Source: an uncultured Collinsella sp. (GTDB taxonomy: Bacteria > Actinomycetota > Coriobacteriia > Coriobacteriales > Coriobacteriaceae). Taken from it: 64,000 nucleotides of DNA. Of the stretch, positions 37,274 through 46,859 are shown in pieces. Each line of letters opens with the position of its first letter. Positions within the stretch are counted from its first letter, which is position 1. The translations under genes and the position numbers were made by a program. Under the pieces are notes generated by a model. It was not told the origin of the DNA. It did no database searches and saw only the letters and a list, made by a program, of their open reading frames with translations. The stretch lies in the NCBI GenBank assembly GCA_900542315.1, contig UQMV01000007.1:1-64000 (forward strand), read 5' to 3'.

Positions 37274-38061
37274 TGGAAAAACCGCACATCGATACAACCG
37301 CTGTCGAAGTGCCGGCCGACCTTGCGTCGCCGGCGCTTTACCGTGTCGATGCTGCGCACCATCCCCGTGTCGACCGTGCCGAGATGCTGCAGTATCTGGG
37401 TTACGGCGGCCAGCAGATTGAGCCCGAGCTGTCACGACGTATTGAGCTTGTGGTCGAGCGTCTGGAACTTGACATTGAGCCCCGTGGCGTGCGCCGCGTG
37501 TTTGCCGTCGATGCCACGGGCGTGGACGAACAAAGTGAGCCTTGCATTCGCTTGGTCGGCACCAACGTTGAGCTGCGAGGTCGCGATATCTATCGACATC
37601 TCAAAGATGCCCGCTTTGCCGCGCTCATGGCATGCACCCTCGGCATGGACGCCGAGCGTCGCCTGCGCACCACGGGAGCCCAACATCCCCTGGAGGGCGC
37701 CGTGCTCGACGCCGCGTGCTCCGCTTACGTGGAAGCCGCCGTTGAGCAAATGGACCAGCAGGTCAAGATGAACGTCGCCGTTCATGGGCTCGCCGGCAAC
37801 TGGCGCTTTAGTCCCGGCTACGGCGACTGCCCGCTCTCGGCCCAGCGCTCGATCGTCAATGCGCTCAACGCCACGCGGCTCATCGGGCTTACCGTCACAC
37901 CCACCAGTCTGCTCATACCCACCAAAAGCGTGACCGCGGTGATCGGCCTATTCGACGGCGAAGTCCACGACGCCCAGAGCCGCCCCACCTGCAATATCTG
38001 CCGCATGCGCGAGCACTGCCGCTTCCGCGCCGCCCACACCACCTGCTATTCCAGCCATTAG
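37273..38061 (+). CDS. Methionine synthase reactivation domain protein
   Basis: The 262-residue protein is related to the MetH activation domain (vitamin B12-dependent methionine synthase activation, PF02965). The SAM/cobalamin-handling block GNWRFSPGYGDCPLSAQRSI and the CTLGMDAERRLRTTGAQHPL segment support this. A cysteine-rich tail (CNICRMREHCRFRAAHTTC) follows, as in free-standing versions from anaerobes. It lies between metF and a MetH that lacks this domain, so it should reductively reactivate oxidised cobalamin on MetH in trans. The start at 37273 overlaps the metF stop. Confidence 0.85.
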   Translation: MEKPHIDTTAVEVPADLASPALYRVDAAHHPRVDRAEMLQYLGYGGQQIEPELSRRIELVVERLELDIEPRGVRRVFAVDATGVDEQSEPCIRLVGTNVELRGRDIYRHLKDARFAALMACTLGMDAERRLRTTGAQHPLEGAVLDAACSAYVEAAVEQMDQQVKMNVAVHGLAGNWRFSPGYGDCPLSAQRSIVNALNATRLIGLTVTPTSLLIPTKSVTAVIGLFDGEVHDAQSRPTCNICRMREHCRFRAAHTTCYSSH

Positions 38062-38070
38062 GAGCCCTCG

Positions 38071-40629
38071 ATGTTTACTCCGCTTATCACTCATGATTTG
38101 GACGGCGCCGCGCTGGCGGCACCCGTTGATGCCGCCCGTCGTAATGGCGCTGTGTACAAGCCGCGCACGATCGACGATCTGCGCATTAAGGACGATCGTC
38201 TGCGTGCGGCCATCGAGGGCACGGGACACCTGCTGTTCGACGGCGGCATGGGCACCATGTTGCAAGCAGCCGGCATGAAGGCCGGCGCCCTGCCCGAGCT
38301 GCTCAACTTTGAGGAACCCCAGGTTATCACTGATATCCAACGTCAATATGTCGAGGCCGGCTGCGACGTGATTACCGCCAACACCTTTGGCGCCAACGCC
38401 CACAAGCTCGACTGTGCCGCCACCGTGGCAGACGTCTTTGCCGCGGCCGTCGCCTGTGCCCGCGAGGCCGGCGCCCGCTACGTCGCCGGTGACATCGGCC
38501 CCATCGGCGCGTTGCTTCGCCCCCTGGGCACCCTAAGCTTCGACGAGGCCTATGACCTTTTTGCCGAGGAAGTGCGCGCCGGCGTCGATGCGGGCGTGGA
38601 CCTCTTTATTATCGAGACCATGACTGACCTTGCCGAGATCAAGGCGGCCGTCCTCGCCTGCCGCGAGAACTCCGACCTGCCCGTCTTTGCCACCATGACC
38701 TTTGAGGAAGACGGCCGCACCTTCCTGGGCACGAGCCCCGAGGTGGCCGCCATCACGCTCGATGCCATCGGCGCCGACGTTTTGGGCATCAACTGCAGCC
38801 AAGGACCAGCCGAGCTCCGAGGACTCGCCGCGCGTATGCTCACCGTTACCGACAAGCCCATTATGGTGCAGGCCAACGCGGGACTCCCCCATGTGGACGA
38901 CGACGGCAACACCGTCTTTGATATCCAAGCCCCCGAATACGCCGAGGCCGTCGCCGGCATGATCGCCGACGGCGTGAGCGTCGTGGGCGGTTGCTGCGGC
39001 ACCACGCCGGCGCACATGGCAGCGCTGCGCACGCTTATCGACAACCACACGCCCAGCCCGCGCCGCCGCAAGCCCAGCATGTCGGTCACAAGCGCCCAGA
39101 CCGTGGTGGACCTTCCCTGCGACGGCCACAAGATTGCCGTCATCGGCGAGCGCATCAACCCCACCGGCAAAAAGCGCCTGCAGCAGGCCCTGCGCGACGG
39201 CGACCTGGACTACGTCGTGAGCCAGGGCATCAGCCAGCAAGAGCAGGGCGCCGACATCCTGGACGTCAACGTAGGCCTGCCCGAGATCGACGAGGTCAAG
39301 ATCATCCAACAGGCGACCGAACAGCTCCAGGGCTCCACGCTGCTGCCGCTGCAGATCGACTCCACCGACCCCGCAGCCGTCGAGGCCGCCGTGCGCCGCT
39401 ACGCCGGCAAGCCCATCATCAACTCGGTCAATGGCAAGCAGCAGATCATGGATGAGATCTTTCCGCTGGTCGCCCACTACGGCACCAACGTTGTCGGCCT
39501 TACGCTCGACGAAGGCGGCATCCCCGATACCGCCGAGGCCCGCTTCGCCATCGCCGAGCGCATCGTGGCCGAGGCTGCCCGCTACGGCATCGGCCCGGAC
39601 CGCATCCTCATCGACTGCCTGGTCATGACCGCCTCGACCAATCAACGCCAGGCCGAGCAGATCCTGCACGCCATGTCCCTGTGCAAGGAGCGTCTGGGCG
39701 TCAAATGCGCGCTCGGCGTGTCGAACATCAGCTTTGGCCTGCCCGCTCGCCCGCTGCTGGGCTCGGTCTTTTTGGCTGCCGCTTTTGGCGCAGGTCTTGA
39801 TGCCCCCATCATGAACCCGGGCTCCAAGCGCTTTATGGATACCGTCTACAGCTATCGCGTCCTGAGCGTTGAGGACGAGGGCTCGACCGGATACATCGAG
39901 CGCTATGCCGGCTGGACCGATCCGTACAAGATCGCCGCCAACCCGGCAGCTGCTCAGGCAGTATCGACCGACGCTGTGCCCGCCGCTGGCACCGCCGGCA
40001 CCGACGGCAACGACGACCCGATTCGTCGCATGGTCGTCTCGGGCCGCAAAGGCGAGATCGCGGCCGAGACCGAGCGCCTGCTAGCGGATCACGACGCCAT
40101 GGACCTCATCAACAACCACTTTATCCCCGCCCTCGACGAGGTGGGTGTCCTCTTTGACCAGGGCAAGTTCTTCCTGCCGCAGCTTATGGCCTCGGCCGAG
40201 GCCGCGCGCGTGGGCTTCGACACCATCAAGCGCCTGATGCCCGCCGGCGAGATTGCCGACAAGGGCAAAATCTGCGTGGCCACCGTTAAAGGCGACATCC
40301 ACGACATCGGTAAGAACATCGTCAAGATGCTGCTCGATAACTACGGCTATACCGTCTTTGACCTAGGCCGCGACGTCGACCCACAAGAGGTGCTCAAGAC
40401 CGTACAGGAGCGCGACATCAAGCTCGTCGGCCTCTCGGCGCTTATGACCACCACGGTCGTCGCCATGGAGGAGACCATCAAGCTGCTTCATGCCGAGGTT
40501 CCGGGCGTCAAGATCATCGTAGGCGGCGCCGTACTCACCCCCGAATACGCCAAGCAAATCGGCGCGGACTACTACGCCAAGGACGCCGCCGAAAGCGCTC
40601 GTATCGCCGAAGAGGTCTTTGGACAGTAA
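38071..40629 (+). CDS. metH: B12-dependent methionine synthase without activation domain
   Basis: The 852-residue protein has three of the four MetH modules. The homocysteine domain has ITANTFGANAHKL and zinc cysteines in GINCSQGP and GGCCGTTPAHM. The methyl-THF (pterin) domain starts at VIGERINPTGKKRLQQ. The cobalamin module has KGDIHDIGKNIVKMLLDN with the cobalt-binding His. The chain ends after the B12 domain, about 370 residues shorter than E. coli MetH; the missing activation domain is the separate gene just upstream. It transfers methyl from methyl-THF to homocysteine. Confidence 0.95.
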   Translation: MFTPLITHDLDGAALAAPVDAARRNGAVYKPRTIDDLRIKDDRLRAAIEGTGHLLFDGGMGTMLQAAGMKAGALPELLNFEEPQVITDIQRQYVEAGCDVITANTFGANAHKLDCAATVADVFAAAVACAREAGARYVAGDIGPIGALLRPLGTLSFDEAYDLFAEEVRAGVDAGVDLFIIETMTDLAEIKAAVLACRENSDLPVFATMTFEEDGRTFLGTSPEVAAITLDAIGADVLGINCSQGPAELRGLAARMLTVTDKPIMVQANAGLPHVDDDGNTVFDIQAPEYAEAVAGMIADGVSVVGGCCGTTPAHMAALRTLIDNHTPSPRRRKPSMSVTSAQTVVDLPCDGHKIAVIGERINPTGKKRLQQALRDGDLDYVVSQGISQQEQGADILDVNVGLPEIDEVKIIQQATEQLQGSTLLPLQIDSTDPAAVEAAVRRYAGKPIINSVNGKQQIMDEIFPLVAHYGTNVVGLTLDEGGIPDTAEARFAIAERIVAEAARYGIGPDRILIDCLVMTASTNQRQAEQILHAMSLCKERLGVKCALGVSNISFGLPARPLLGSVFLAAAFGAGLDAPIMNPGSKRFMDTVYSYRVLSVEDEGSTGYIERYAGWTDPYKIAANPAAAQAVSTDAVPAAGTAGTDGNDDPIRRMVVSGRKGEIAAETERLLADHDAMDLINNHFIPALDEVGVLFDQGKFFLPQLMASAEAARVGFDTIKRLMPAGEIADKGKICVATVKGDIHDIGKNIVKMLLDNYGYTVFDLGRDVDPQEVLKTVQERDIKLVGLSALMTTTVVAMEETIKLLHAEVPGVKIIVGGAVLTPEYAKQIGADYYAKDAAESARIAEEVFGQ

Positions 40630-40737
40630 CACAACGGAAACAACCGAGTACCAAAACGTGCCGCGCGCGCCATTTGGCACGTGCGGCACGTTAAAATAGA
40701 AAAGACTATGCTCGTTTTGGCAGATAGGAGCGCAAGG

Positions 40738-42102
40738 ATGGCGATCACGCCCGCAGAAATCGCGGAAACCCGCGGCATGGTTGAGGAGCAGAACCTCGAC
40801 ATCAGGACCATCACCATGGGTGTTTCGCTCATGGGTTGCGGCGACGAGAACCTCGACCGCATGTGCACGAAGATCTACGACCACGTGACGCACACGGCTG
40901 AGCACTTGGTCAAGACCGCCGAGAACCTCGAGCGCGAGTACGGTATCCCCATCGTCAACAAGCGCGTTTCCGTCACCCCGGTGGCGCAGATCGCCGCGTG
41001 CTGCAAGGATGAGGACCTCACCCCCATCGCGCACGCCCTCGACCGCGCGGCCGAGACGCTCGGCATCGATTACCTGGGCGGCTTCTCCGCACTCGTCCAG
41101 AAGGGCATCGGCGACGCCGACCGCCGCGTCATCCAGTCCATCCCCCAGGCGCTCGCTACCACCAGCCGTGTCTGCTCCAGTGTCAACGTCGCCAGCCTGC
41201 GCGCCGGCATCAACATGGACGCCGTGCTTATGGCCGCCCAGACCATCATCGATGCCGCCAAGCTCACGGCCGACCAGGATTCCGTCGGCGCTTCCAAGTT
41301 TGTCTGCTTTGCCAACATGGTCGAGGACTCCCCGTTTATGGCGGGCGCCGTCCACGGCGGTGGCGAGGCCGACGCCGTCATCAACGTAGGCGTCTCGGGC
41401 CCCGGCGTTATGGCCGCAGCCCTGGAGACGCTGCCCGATTCCGCATCGATGATGGAAGTCGCCGAGAAGATTAAGCAGACCGCCTTTAAGATCACCCGCG
41501 CCGGCGAGCTCATGAGCCGCGAGGCCGCCCATCGCCTGGGTGTCGAGAAGGGCATTGTCGACCTGTCGCTGGCCCCCACGCCTGCCATCGGCGACTCCGT
41601 CGCGCGCATCCTCGAGATCATCGGCGTGGGCACCTGCGGTGGCCCCGGCACGACCTGTGCGCTCGCCATGCTCAACGATGCCGTCAAGAAGGGCGGCGTC
41701 ATGGCCAGCTCCAGCGTGGGCGGTCTCTCCGGCGCCTTTATCCCCGTGTCCGAGGACGCCGGCATGATTGCCGCCGTCGAGGCCGGCGCGCTTTCGCTCG
41801 AGAAGCTCGAGGCCATGACCTGCGTGTGCTCCGTCGGCCTGGACATGATCGCCATCCCCGGCGACACCCCGGTCGAGACCATCGCCGGCATCATCGCCGA
41901 CGAGATGGCCATCGGCGTCATCAACAACAAGACCACGGCCGTGCGCGTGATCCCCGCCATCGGCAAGGGCGTGGGCGACTGCGTCGAGTACGGTGGTCTG
42001 TTCGGCCGTGCGCCCATCATGCCGGTGAACCCCAACGCCGGCACCGTGCTTGCTCACCGTGGCGGACGCTTCCCGGCGCCGCTGAACTCGCTCAAGAACT
42101 AG
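40738..42102 (+). CDS. UPF0210 (DUF711) PFL-like protein
   Basis: The 454-residue protein of the DUF711/UPF0210 family, distantly related to pyruvate formate-lyase folds, has DIRTITMGVSLMGCGDENLD, FVCFANMVEDSPFMAGAVHG and VDLSLAPTPAIGDSVA. The biochemical role is not established. The start at 40738 (MAITPAEIAETRGMVEEQNL) follows TAGGAG. In many genomes an ACT-domain gene precedes it; none does here. The stop codon lies in a 12-bp sequence repeated three times. Confidence 0.85.
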   Translation: MAITPAEIAETRGMVEEQNLDIRTITMGVSLMGCGDENLDRMCTKIYDHVTHTAEHLVKTAENLEREYGIPIVNKRVSVTPVAQIAACCKDEDLTPIAHALDRAAETLGIDYLGGFSALVQKGIGDADRRVIQSIPQALATTSRVCSSVNVASLRAGINMDAVLMAAQTIIDAAKLTADQDSVGASKFVCFANMVEDSPFMAGAVHGGGEADAVINVGVSGPGVMAAALETLPDSASMMEVAEKIKQTAFKITRAGELMSREAAHRLGVEKGIVDLSLAPTPAIGDSVARILEIIGVGTCGGPGTTCALAMLNDAVKKGGVMASSSVGGLSGAFIPVSEDAGMIAAVEAGALSLEKLEAMTCVCSVGLDMIAIPGDTPVETIAGIIADEMAIGVINNKTTAVRVIPAIGKGVGDCVEYGGLFGRAPIMPVNPNAGTVLAHRGGRFPAPLNSLKN

Positions 42103-42126
42103 CTCAAGAACTAGCTCAAGAACTAG
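42091..42126 (+). repeat. Three tandem 12-bp repeats over the UPF0210 stop codon
   Basis: CTCAAGAACTAG occurs three times head to tail. The first copy holds the real stop. The unit is a multiple of three, so each copy has the same in-frame L-K-N-stop. It is probably replication slippage. Confidence 0.9.
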
Positions 42127-42143
42127 CTGAGGGGTTCGGGCGA

Positions 42144-42279
42144 GGAGCCCCGGGGAGGGCAAATATATAAGGTCGCCTGCTCGGACAGTCCTGACTCGCA
42201 CGGAGAGCACATTAAGTGCTCTCCGGCTCGTGCGGAACTCGCGATCGACCTTTTATATATTTGCCCTCCCCGGGGCTCC
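42144..42279. repeat. 136-bp quasi-palindrome with 32-34-bp arms
   Basis: The left arm 42144-42175 (starting GGAGCCCCGGGGAGGGCAAA) and the complement of 42246-42279 are identical apart from two extra A in the right arm. Inside is a second perfect stem, GGAGAGCAC/GTGCTCTCC (42202-42224). No ORF is present. It may be a REP/MITE-like element or a very stable mRNA end for the UPF0210 gene. Confidence 0.75.
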
Positions 42280-42444
42280 CGCACAACGGGACCTCAGTTG
42301 GGTTCTATCCCGGTTGCAGTTGCTTCGCTCCTGCACCACTTGGCTGGTGCGGCGGTTTGGCGTTGGAACGGTTCTTTCTGATATATGCTGGTTGCGGCTC
42401 TTCTTTTGGGAGGAGTCGCTTTTTTGTTGCTAGGAGGTTGGCCT

Positions 42445-43332
42445 GTGGTTGATGGGGATGCTCGCTCTGAGCTTCTTTCTGCTGATTGGAATCAGGAGTG
42501 GATGCAGATGCAGGCTGCTCGGCGGCGGGCTGATGATTCTTTTGAGTGGGATAAAAGGGCTCGGCATTTTCGGCCGTTGGAGACTGCCCCTTATGCTCGG
42601 GATTTTATAAAGCTGTTGGCGCTTGAGCCCGGCGAGTCGGTGCTCGATATGGGGTGCGGGGCTGGGTCGATTGCTATTCCGCTTGCTCGGGCTGGGCATC
42701 CTGTGATTGCGGCTGATTTCTCCCCCGCTATGTTGGGCACCCTTGATGCTGGTATTGAGTACTATGGACTCGAGGATCATATTACACCGCTTGAGCTTGC
42801 TTGGGATGACGATTGGGATCTGGTTGGGCCGGTTGCCAAGGCTGTAGATGTTGCCTTTGCCAGTCGCTCTGTCACCACGACCAACCTAAAAGGTGCGCTT
42901 ACCAAGCTTGATCGTACGGCTCGTCGGCGTTGTGCTGTCACGATGGTCGCCAACTCCAGCCCGCGCTATGACTTGCACCTGATGAACGCCATCGGTGCCT
43001 CGGTTACCTGCAGTAATGGCTTTGTGTATGCCTTTAACATCCTTATTCAGATGGGTGCGTTGCCGCAGGTTACATACTTTGAATCGCCTCGTCGCGATAC
43101 CTTCGATAGCCTTGAGGCGGGCGTAGCGGACTTTTCTCGCATGCTCGAGCATGGCAACGAGGATAAGATCGACCGCCTGCGCAACTACATCGCCCAGCAC
43201 ATGATCGAGAACCCCCATGCCGGCGAGCCGGGCTCCAAGGGCGTGCCGCAGGGGCGCTATATGCTCGACCATATCCGCAAAGTTCGCTGGGCGTTTATTG
43301 CATGGGAGCCGGTCTCTGCGTCCCGCCCGTAG
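42445..43332 (+). CDS. Class I SAM-dependent methyltransferase
   Basis: The 295-residue protein has motif I SVLDMGCGAGSIAIPLA and the following acidic-loop strand VIAADFSPAMLGTL. The acceptor is unknown. The start GTG at 42445 is preferred because AGGAGG lies 6-8 bases upstream; the frame is open from 42385, but that would add a hydrophobic stretch encoded over the ribosome site. Codon use changes along the gene: up to about 42.75 kb there are many GCT, CTT, TTT and GGG codons, and afterwards the GC-rich pattern of the neighbours. This could mean transfer or recombination. Confidence 0.75.
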   Translation: MVDGDARSELLSADWNQEWMQMQAARRRADDSFEWDKRARHFRPLETAPYARDFIKLLALEPGESVLDMGCGAGSIAIPLARAGHPVIAADFSPAMLGTLDAGIEYYGLEDHITPLELAWDDDWDLVGPVAKAVDVAFASRSVTTTNLKGALTKLDRTARRRCAVTMVANSSPRYDLHLMNAIGASVTCSNGFVYAFNILIQMGALPQVTYFESPRRDTFDSLEAGVADFSRMLEHGNEDKIDRLRNYIAQHMIENPHAGEPGSKGVPQGRYMLDHIRKVRWAFIAWEPVSASRP

Positions 43333-43490
43333 CCCATCTATAGCACGTATCGTCCACCCGCCCGGCATCCGCATTCTTTTTGAACTGGGCAAACGCGCTC
43401 CACACCACGCCGTTCCTGCGCTATCGTGGGACAGCTCACGTAGATTAAGGCCCCGTCGCGGGGCGCCCCATACATAGAAAGCGAGAACCC

Positions 43491-43790
43491 ATGGCACTGA
43501 CAGGAGCCCAGGTCAAGCAGCTTCGCAGCATGGCCCATCACCTCAACCCCGCCATCATCATCGGCAAGTCCGATGTCAACGAGGGTACCGTCGAGCAGAC
43601 GGTCGCCTACCTGGAGAAACACGAGCTCGTTAAGTGCTCCGTGCTCGATGGCTCCAGCCTTTCCGCCCGCGATGCCGCTGAAGAGCTTGCCGAGCGCTGC
43701 CACGCCGAAGTCATCCAGGTCATCGGCCGCAAGTTCTCGCTATATCGCGAGTCCTCGCGCAAGGACATCGAGAAGATCAAGCTCGTCTAA
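43491..43790 (+). CDS. yhbY: YhbY-type RNA-binding protein
   Basis: The 99-residue protein is a single CRS1-YhbY domain: MALTGAQVKQLRSMAHHLNP, then IIIGKSDVNEGTV, which carries the basic loop, and VIQVIGRKFSLYRES near the end. The family binds pre-50S ribosomal particles and assists large-subunit assembly. A terminator follows 37 bases later. Confidence 0.93.
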   Translation: MALTGAQVKQLRSMAHHLNPAIIIGKSDVNEGTVEQTVAYLEKHELVKCSVLDGSSLSARDAAEELAERCHAEVIQVIGRKFSLYRESSRKDIEKIKLV

Positions 43791-43827
43791 GAGCCAATGA
43801 TCCGGCGAGCCAACACATAGCAAGCTT

Positions 43828-43860
43828 ACGGGTGTCCAAGTACTTCGGGTGCCCGTTTTT
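43828..43860. terminator. Terminator between yhbY and the SARP regulator
   Basis: ACGGGTGTCC and GGGTGCCCGT pair along all 10 positions with three wobble pairs, followed by a T-run. It reaches the stop codon of the convergent regulator gene. Confidence 0.8.
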
Positions 43861-46859
43861 TATCGCTCGACCAGCACGCGATTGAGCCGCCCCTCCACCA
43901 AGCGCTCGTATAGACGCCGTGTCTCGGGCTCGGGCACGCCATTGACCTGCTCTCTCAGATGGTGCATATGCCCGCTGTATAGCTCGACGATATCGCGCCG
44001 CCGCCCCGCCGCACTGTAGACACGCATGGCGCAGCGCACCATATCCTCGCGCGACGTTTCCTGCCGAAGCCCCGACTCCGCCAGCCAAATCGCCGACTGC
44101 AGATCGTTTTCTTCTAGAGCGGCATTGGCCCCCTTAATCATGCAATCGATGTACTTTGACTGCATAATGCGTCGCATACGCAAAAAGTAGGTGGGATTAC
44201 AGCCATTGGGCACATACAGCGGTCCGGCATAAAGCTGCTCAACCTTAAGGCACAACTCGACCAGATGGGGCCCGCGCGCACCTGTGCGATTTCCCAGAAC
44301 CTCGCGGCTTATCTGGTCAAACAGCCGTACATCGGTCTTGACGTAGTCGCCGTTGAGTCCGATGCATTCATTTTGGATGAGCACACACGACTTGCCATCC
44401 GGCGTCGGTCCCAAAGCTGACCGCAAGCGCGATATCGTCGAGTACAAGTTGTTGCGAGCGCTATTGAACTCGGCATGGGGCCACAGCTCCATGGCCAGCG
44501 TCTCACGATCGACGAGCGCATCCATGCCCAGCGCAAGCCGCTCGGCAAGTGTCGCTGCCTTCTTGCGGCGCCACATTTTGTCCGTGATGGGAAACCCGTC
44601 GCGCTCGGCGCGAAACGCACCAAACATGCGAATCTCGATATGGTCGATGGTATCAACGGCTTCAACCTCGCCGGCCTGGAATAGGCGCTCGCCCTCCCCT
44701 TCCAAATCGTCGCGCAGCGAGTACCGCGACAACTCGCGCACGGGAAGCTTCTTACGTATCCTGGCCGCCGGCTCGCCCAGACAATGCATGGCAAGGCGCG
44801 CAAAGAGCCGATACGATGGCTCTAGAATCCCCGCACGATTCATGGACATCCAGGCCGCAAGATCGCTGTCTCGGCCCGCACAGGCCAAATGCAGCGCCAC
44901 CATCCAGGCTTCTGCGCCACCAACCTGCGTCTGGCTTATATCGAGCAACTCCGCTTCCTCGCGCACCGAAACCATCGAGGTGTTACGCAGATATGCCGCG
45001 CGCTCCAGCAGCAATGCGTTATCGCGCATGTACGCAATCGACTCCTCGGCAAGTTTGAGCACTTGGACCGCACGGAACTTCGCATTAACCGGCCGTCCCT
45101 CTGCCAGCGACTGCCAGCCTTCTAGCAACAGGCCAAACAGCTGAATCTGGTTGTCGCGCATGCGCACGGCAAAACGATCGAGCTCGTTGAACGCCGCATC
45201 GTCGGTTACCGGCAAGCCGGAAAGGAGCCGCCGTGCCGCCAACACCATACGCACCCAGATAGCCATCGCCTTAAGCCCGCGTACATCGAGCGCCTCCCGC
45301 ACCACCGTCATCTCGTCGTCGCGCTCGTCGGTTCCCGCAAACGACCCGTCAAAGAGCTCCACCAGCATGCTATCGGCCCGTATAACAATCCCCGCGATGT
45401 CGAGCTCGCAATCGTAGGCCTTGCTCGTTTTGAGCTGCTGTAGAACGCCGCCGTCATCTCCCCGCTCGGTCAGACAGCGCTTGACCTCGATATGCGCAGA
45501 CAACATATCGAGTGCGGTATGGGATGTCTCGATTTCTGGCACGGCCAGGTTCGTAGGGAGCCCAAGCCCGTTGTCCCCATAGCAGACAGCCGTCAGTGTC
45601 TGGGCCACCCTCCATGAAACAGGGTCTATTTCGCAGGCCGCCCGTTCGCCCCCGCGCTCGATGACCGATGCCATATAGCGAGCGAGCTTTGTATTGGACA
45701 CGCTGACCGCTGCCAGATATACGCCGAGCGCCTCGGCAGGCGTTGGCTCTGGAGCCGGATCGTCGGCATCGATCGTGCCCAGCGCCGCTCGGCAGATATC
45801 GGCCCCGTGCCCCGTCAGAGCCAGATCGACCCCATACTGCCCAGCAAGTTCAAGGACCGCCTCACGGTCCAAAAAGGCGTCCGCCAGGCCCATCGCCGTA
45901 TCGCATCTACCCGCCTTAAGCAAAATCCGGGCCGCCCTCGGAACAAGTTCGGGGCGAATCTCGGCCACCAACTTACGCAAACGCAAGCGTCCGTTATCCT
46001 CCGTGCCCAGACACGTAAAGCTCCGCTCGGCGGGATCCAAGCCAAAGATCGGGTAGTCGCGTACAAAGTAGGACTGGTCGACCATCGACAGCCTTACCCC
46101 GCAAGCCTCGAGTTCTGCGATATTGCCCTCGCCCATCAAAACCATGAGACATGCCACGCAAAACAGCGCATTATTGTCGAGCGAAGCCAGATCGACAAGT
46201 GCCGCGCCATATACGTTGACAATCTCGTTTTCGAGCAGACCGGCTACGTCGCCTTGGCCATACAGACCCGTCTGCAATGCCGAAACGAGCTCGGGCACGC
46301 CCTGCGTGAGCTGATAAAAGTCGAGCGATGTGCTGATCGAAAACGCCGATGCCCACGCCGAATACTCATAGGCATGCACCTTGAGCATCTGCGCATTGAT
46401 CTTAACCGAATCGCCCAGCCCATGAATCAGCTGACGATTTGAAGGACGGCAGGAGATAAATACCCCTATCCCCATAGCGCGCAGGCCGCGAATCCTGTCG
46501 ATGAGGTCTTCGGTATCGTGCTGATCGAGGTTTGGCACATTATCAATCGCGATAAGGGAGTGCGGTTTGTCTTTGAGTTCTTCGGTAACCACCTCGAGCT
46601 GCATAAACACCTCGCGCCCAATGGCGCGATCGGCCTCGATAATCCGCACGGGGCCTCGCGTCGGGTCGCATTTAACCTCATAGGTGTACTGCAGCAGCAC
46701 CGAGGTCTTCCCAAACCCGTCGGGCGCATAAAGAACCACAATGCCGGCCTTTCGGCCCTTGGCGATAAGCTCATTCATCAAGCGTTCGCGTCGCACCATA
46801 TAGCCTCCGCCCAGCGGCATCAGCTCGAGGTCGTCCATACTGCTCAAATCGTTTACCAT
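43860..46859 (-). CDS. SARP/AfsR-type regulator with N-terminal NTPase
   Basis: The 999-residue protein starts with a STAND-like NTPase: Walker A VLYAPDGFGKTSVLLQ (about 43-58) and a Walker B-type HSLIAIDNVPNL (about 100-111). A long helical middle follows. Residues about 695-790 form an OmpR-like winged helix (IEIRMFGAFRAERDGFPITD, KMWRRKKAATLAERLALGMD and SARNNLYSTISRLRSALG), and the last about 190 residues form the bacterial transcriptional activator (BTAD) helical domain. This is AfsR logic with the domain order reversed: NTPase first, DNA binding near the C-terminus, as in LuxR-type MalT. No signal or target gene is evident nearby. The start at 46859 follows GAGGAG. Confidence 0.8.
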   Translation of the reverse strand: MVNDLSSMDDLELMPLGGGYMVRRERLMNELIAKGRKAGIVVLYAPDGFGKTSVLLQYTYEVKCDPTRGPVRIIEADRAIGREVFMQLEVVTEELKDKPHSLIAIDNVPNLDQHDTEDLIDRIRGLRAMGIGVFISCRPSNRQLIHGLGDSVKINAQMLKVHAYEYSAWASAFSISTSLDFYQLTQGVPELVSALQTGLYGQGDVAGLLENEIVNVYGAALVDLASLDNNALFCVACLMVLMGEGNIAELEACGVRLSMVDQSYFVRDYPIFGLDPAERSFTCLGTEDNGRLRLRKLVAEIRPELVPRAARILLKAGRCDTAMGLADAFLDREAVLELAGQYGVDLALTGHGADICRAALGTIDADDPAPEPTPAEALGVYLAAVSVSNTKLARYMASVIERGGERAACEIDPVSWRVAQTLTAVCYGDNGLGLPTNLAVPEIETSHTALDMLSAHIEVKRCLTERGDDGGVLQQLKTSKAYDCELDIAGIVIRADSMLVELFDGSFAGTDERDDEMTVVREALDVRGLKAMAIWVRMVLAARRLLSGLPVTDDAAFNELDRFAVRMRDNQIQLFGLLLEGWQSLAEGRPVNAKFRAVQVLKLAEESIAYMRDNALLLERAAYLRNTSMVSVREEAELLDISQTQVGGAEAWMVALHLACAGRDSDLAAWMSMNRAGILEPSYRLFARLAMHCLGEPAARIRKKLPVRELSRYSLRDDLEGEGERLFQAGEVEAVDTIDHIEIRMFGAFRAERDGFPITDKMWRRKKAATLAERLALGMDALVDRETLAMELWPHAEFNSARNNLYSTISRLRSALGPTPDGKSCVLIQNECIGLNGDYVKTDVRLFDQISREVLGNRTGARGPHLVELCLKVEQLYAGPLYVPNGCNPTYFLRMRRIMQSKYIDCMIKGANAALEENDLQSAIWLAESGLRQETSREDMVRCAMRVYSAAGRRRDIVELYSGHMHHLREQVNGVPEPETRRLYERLVEGRLNRVLVER

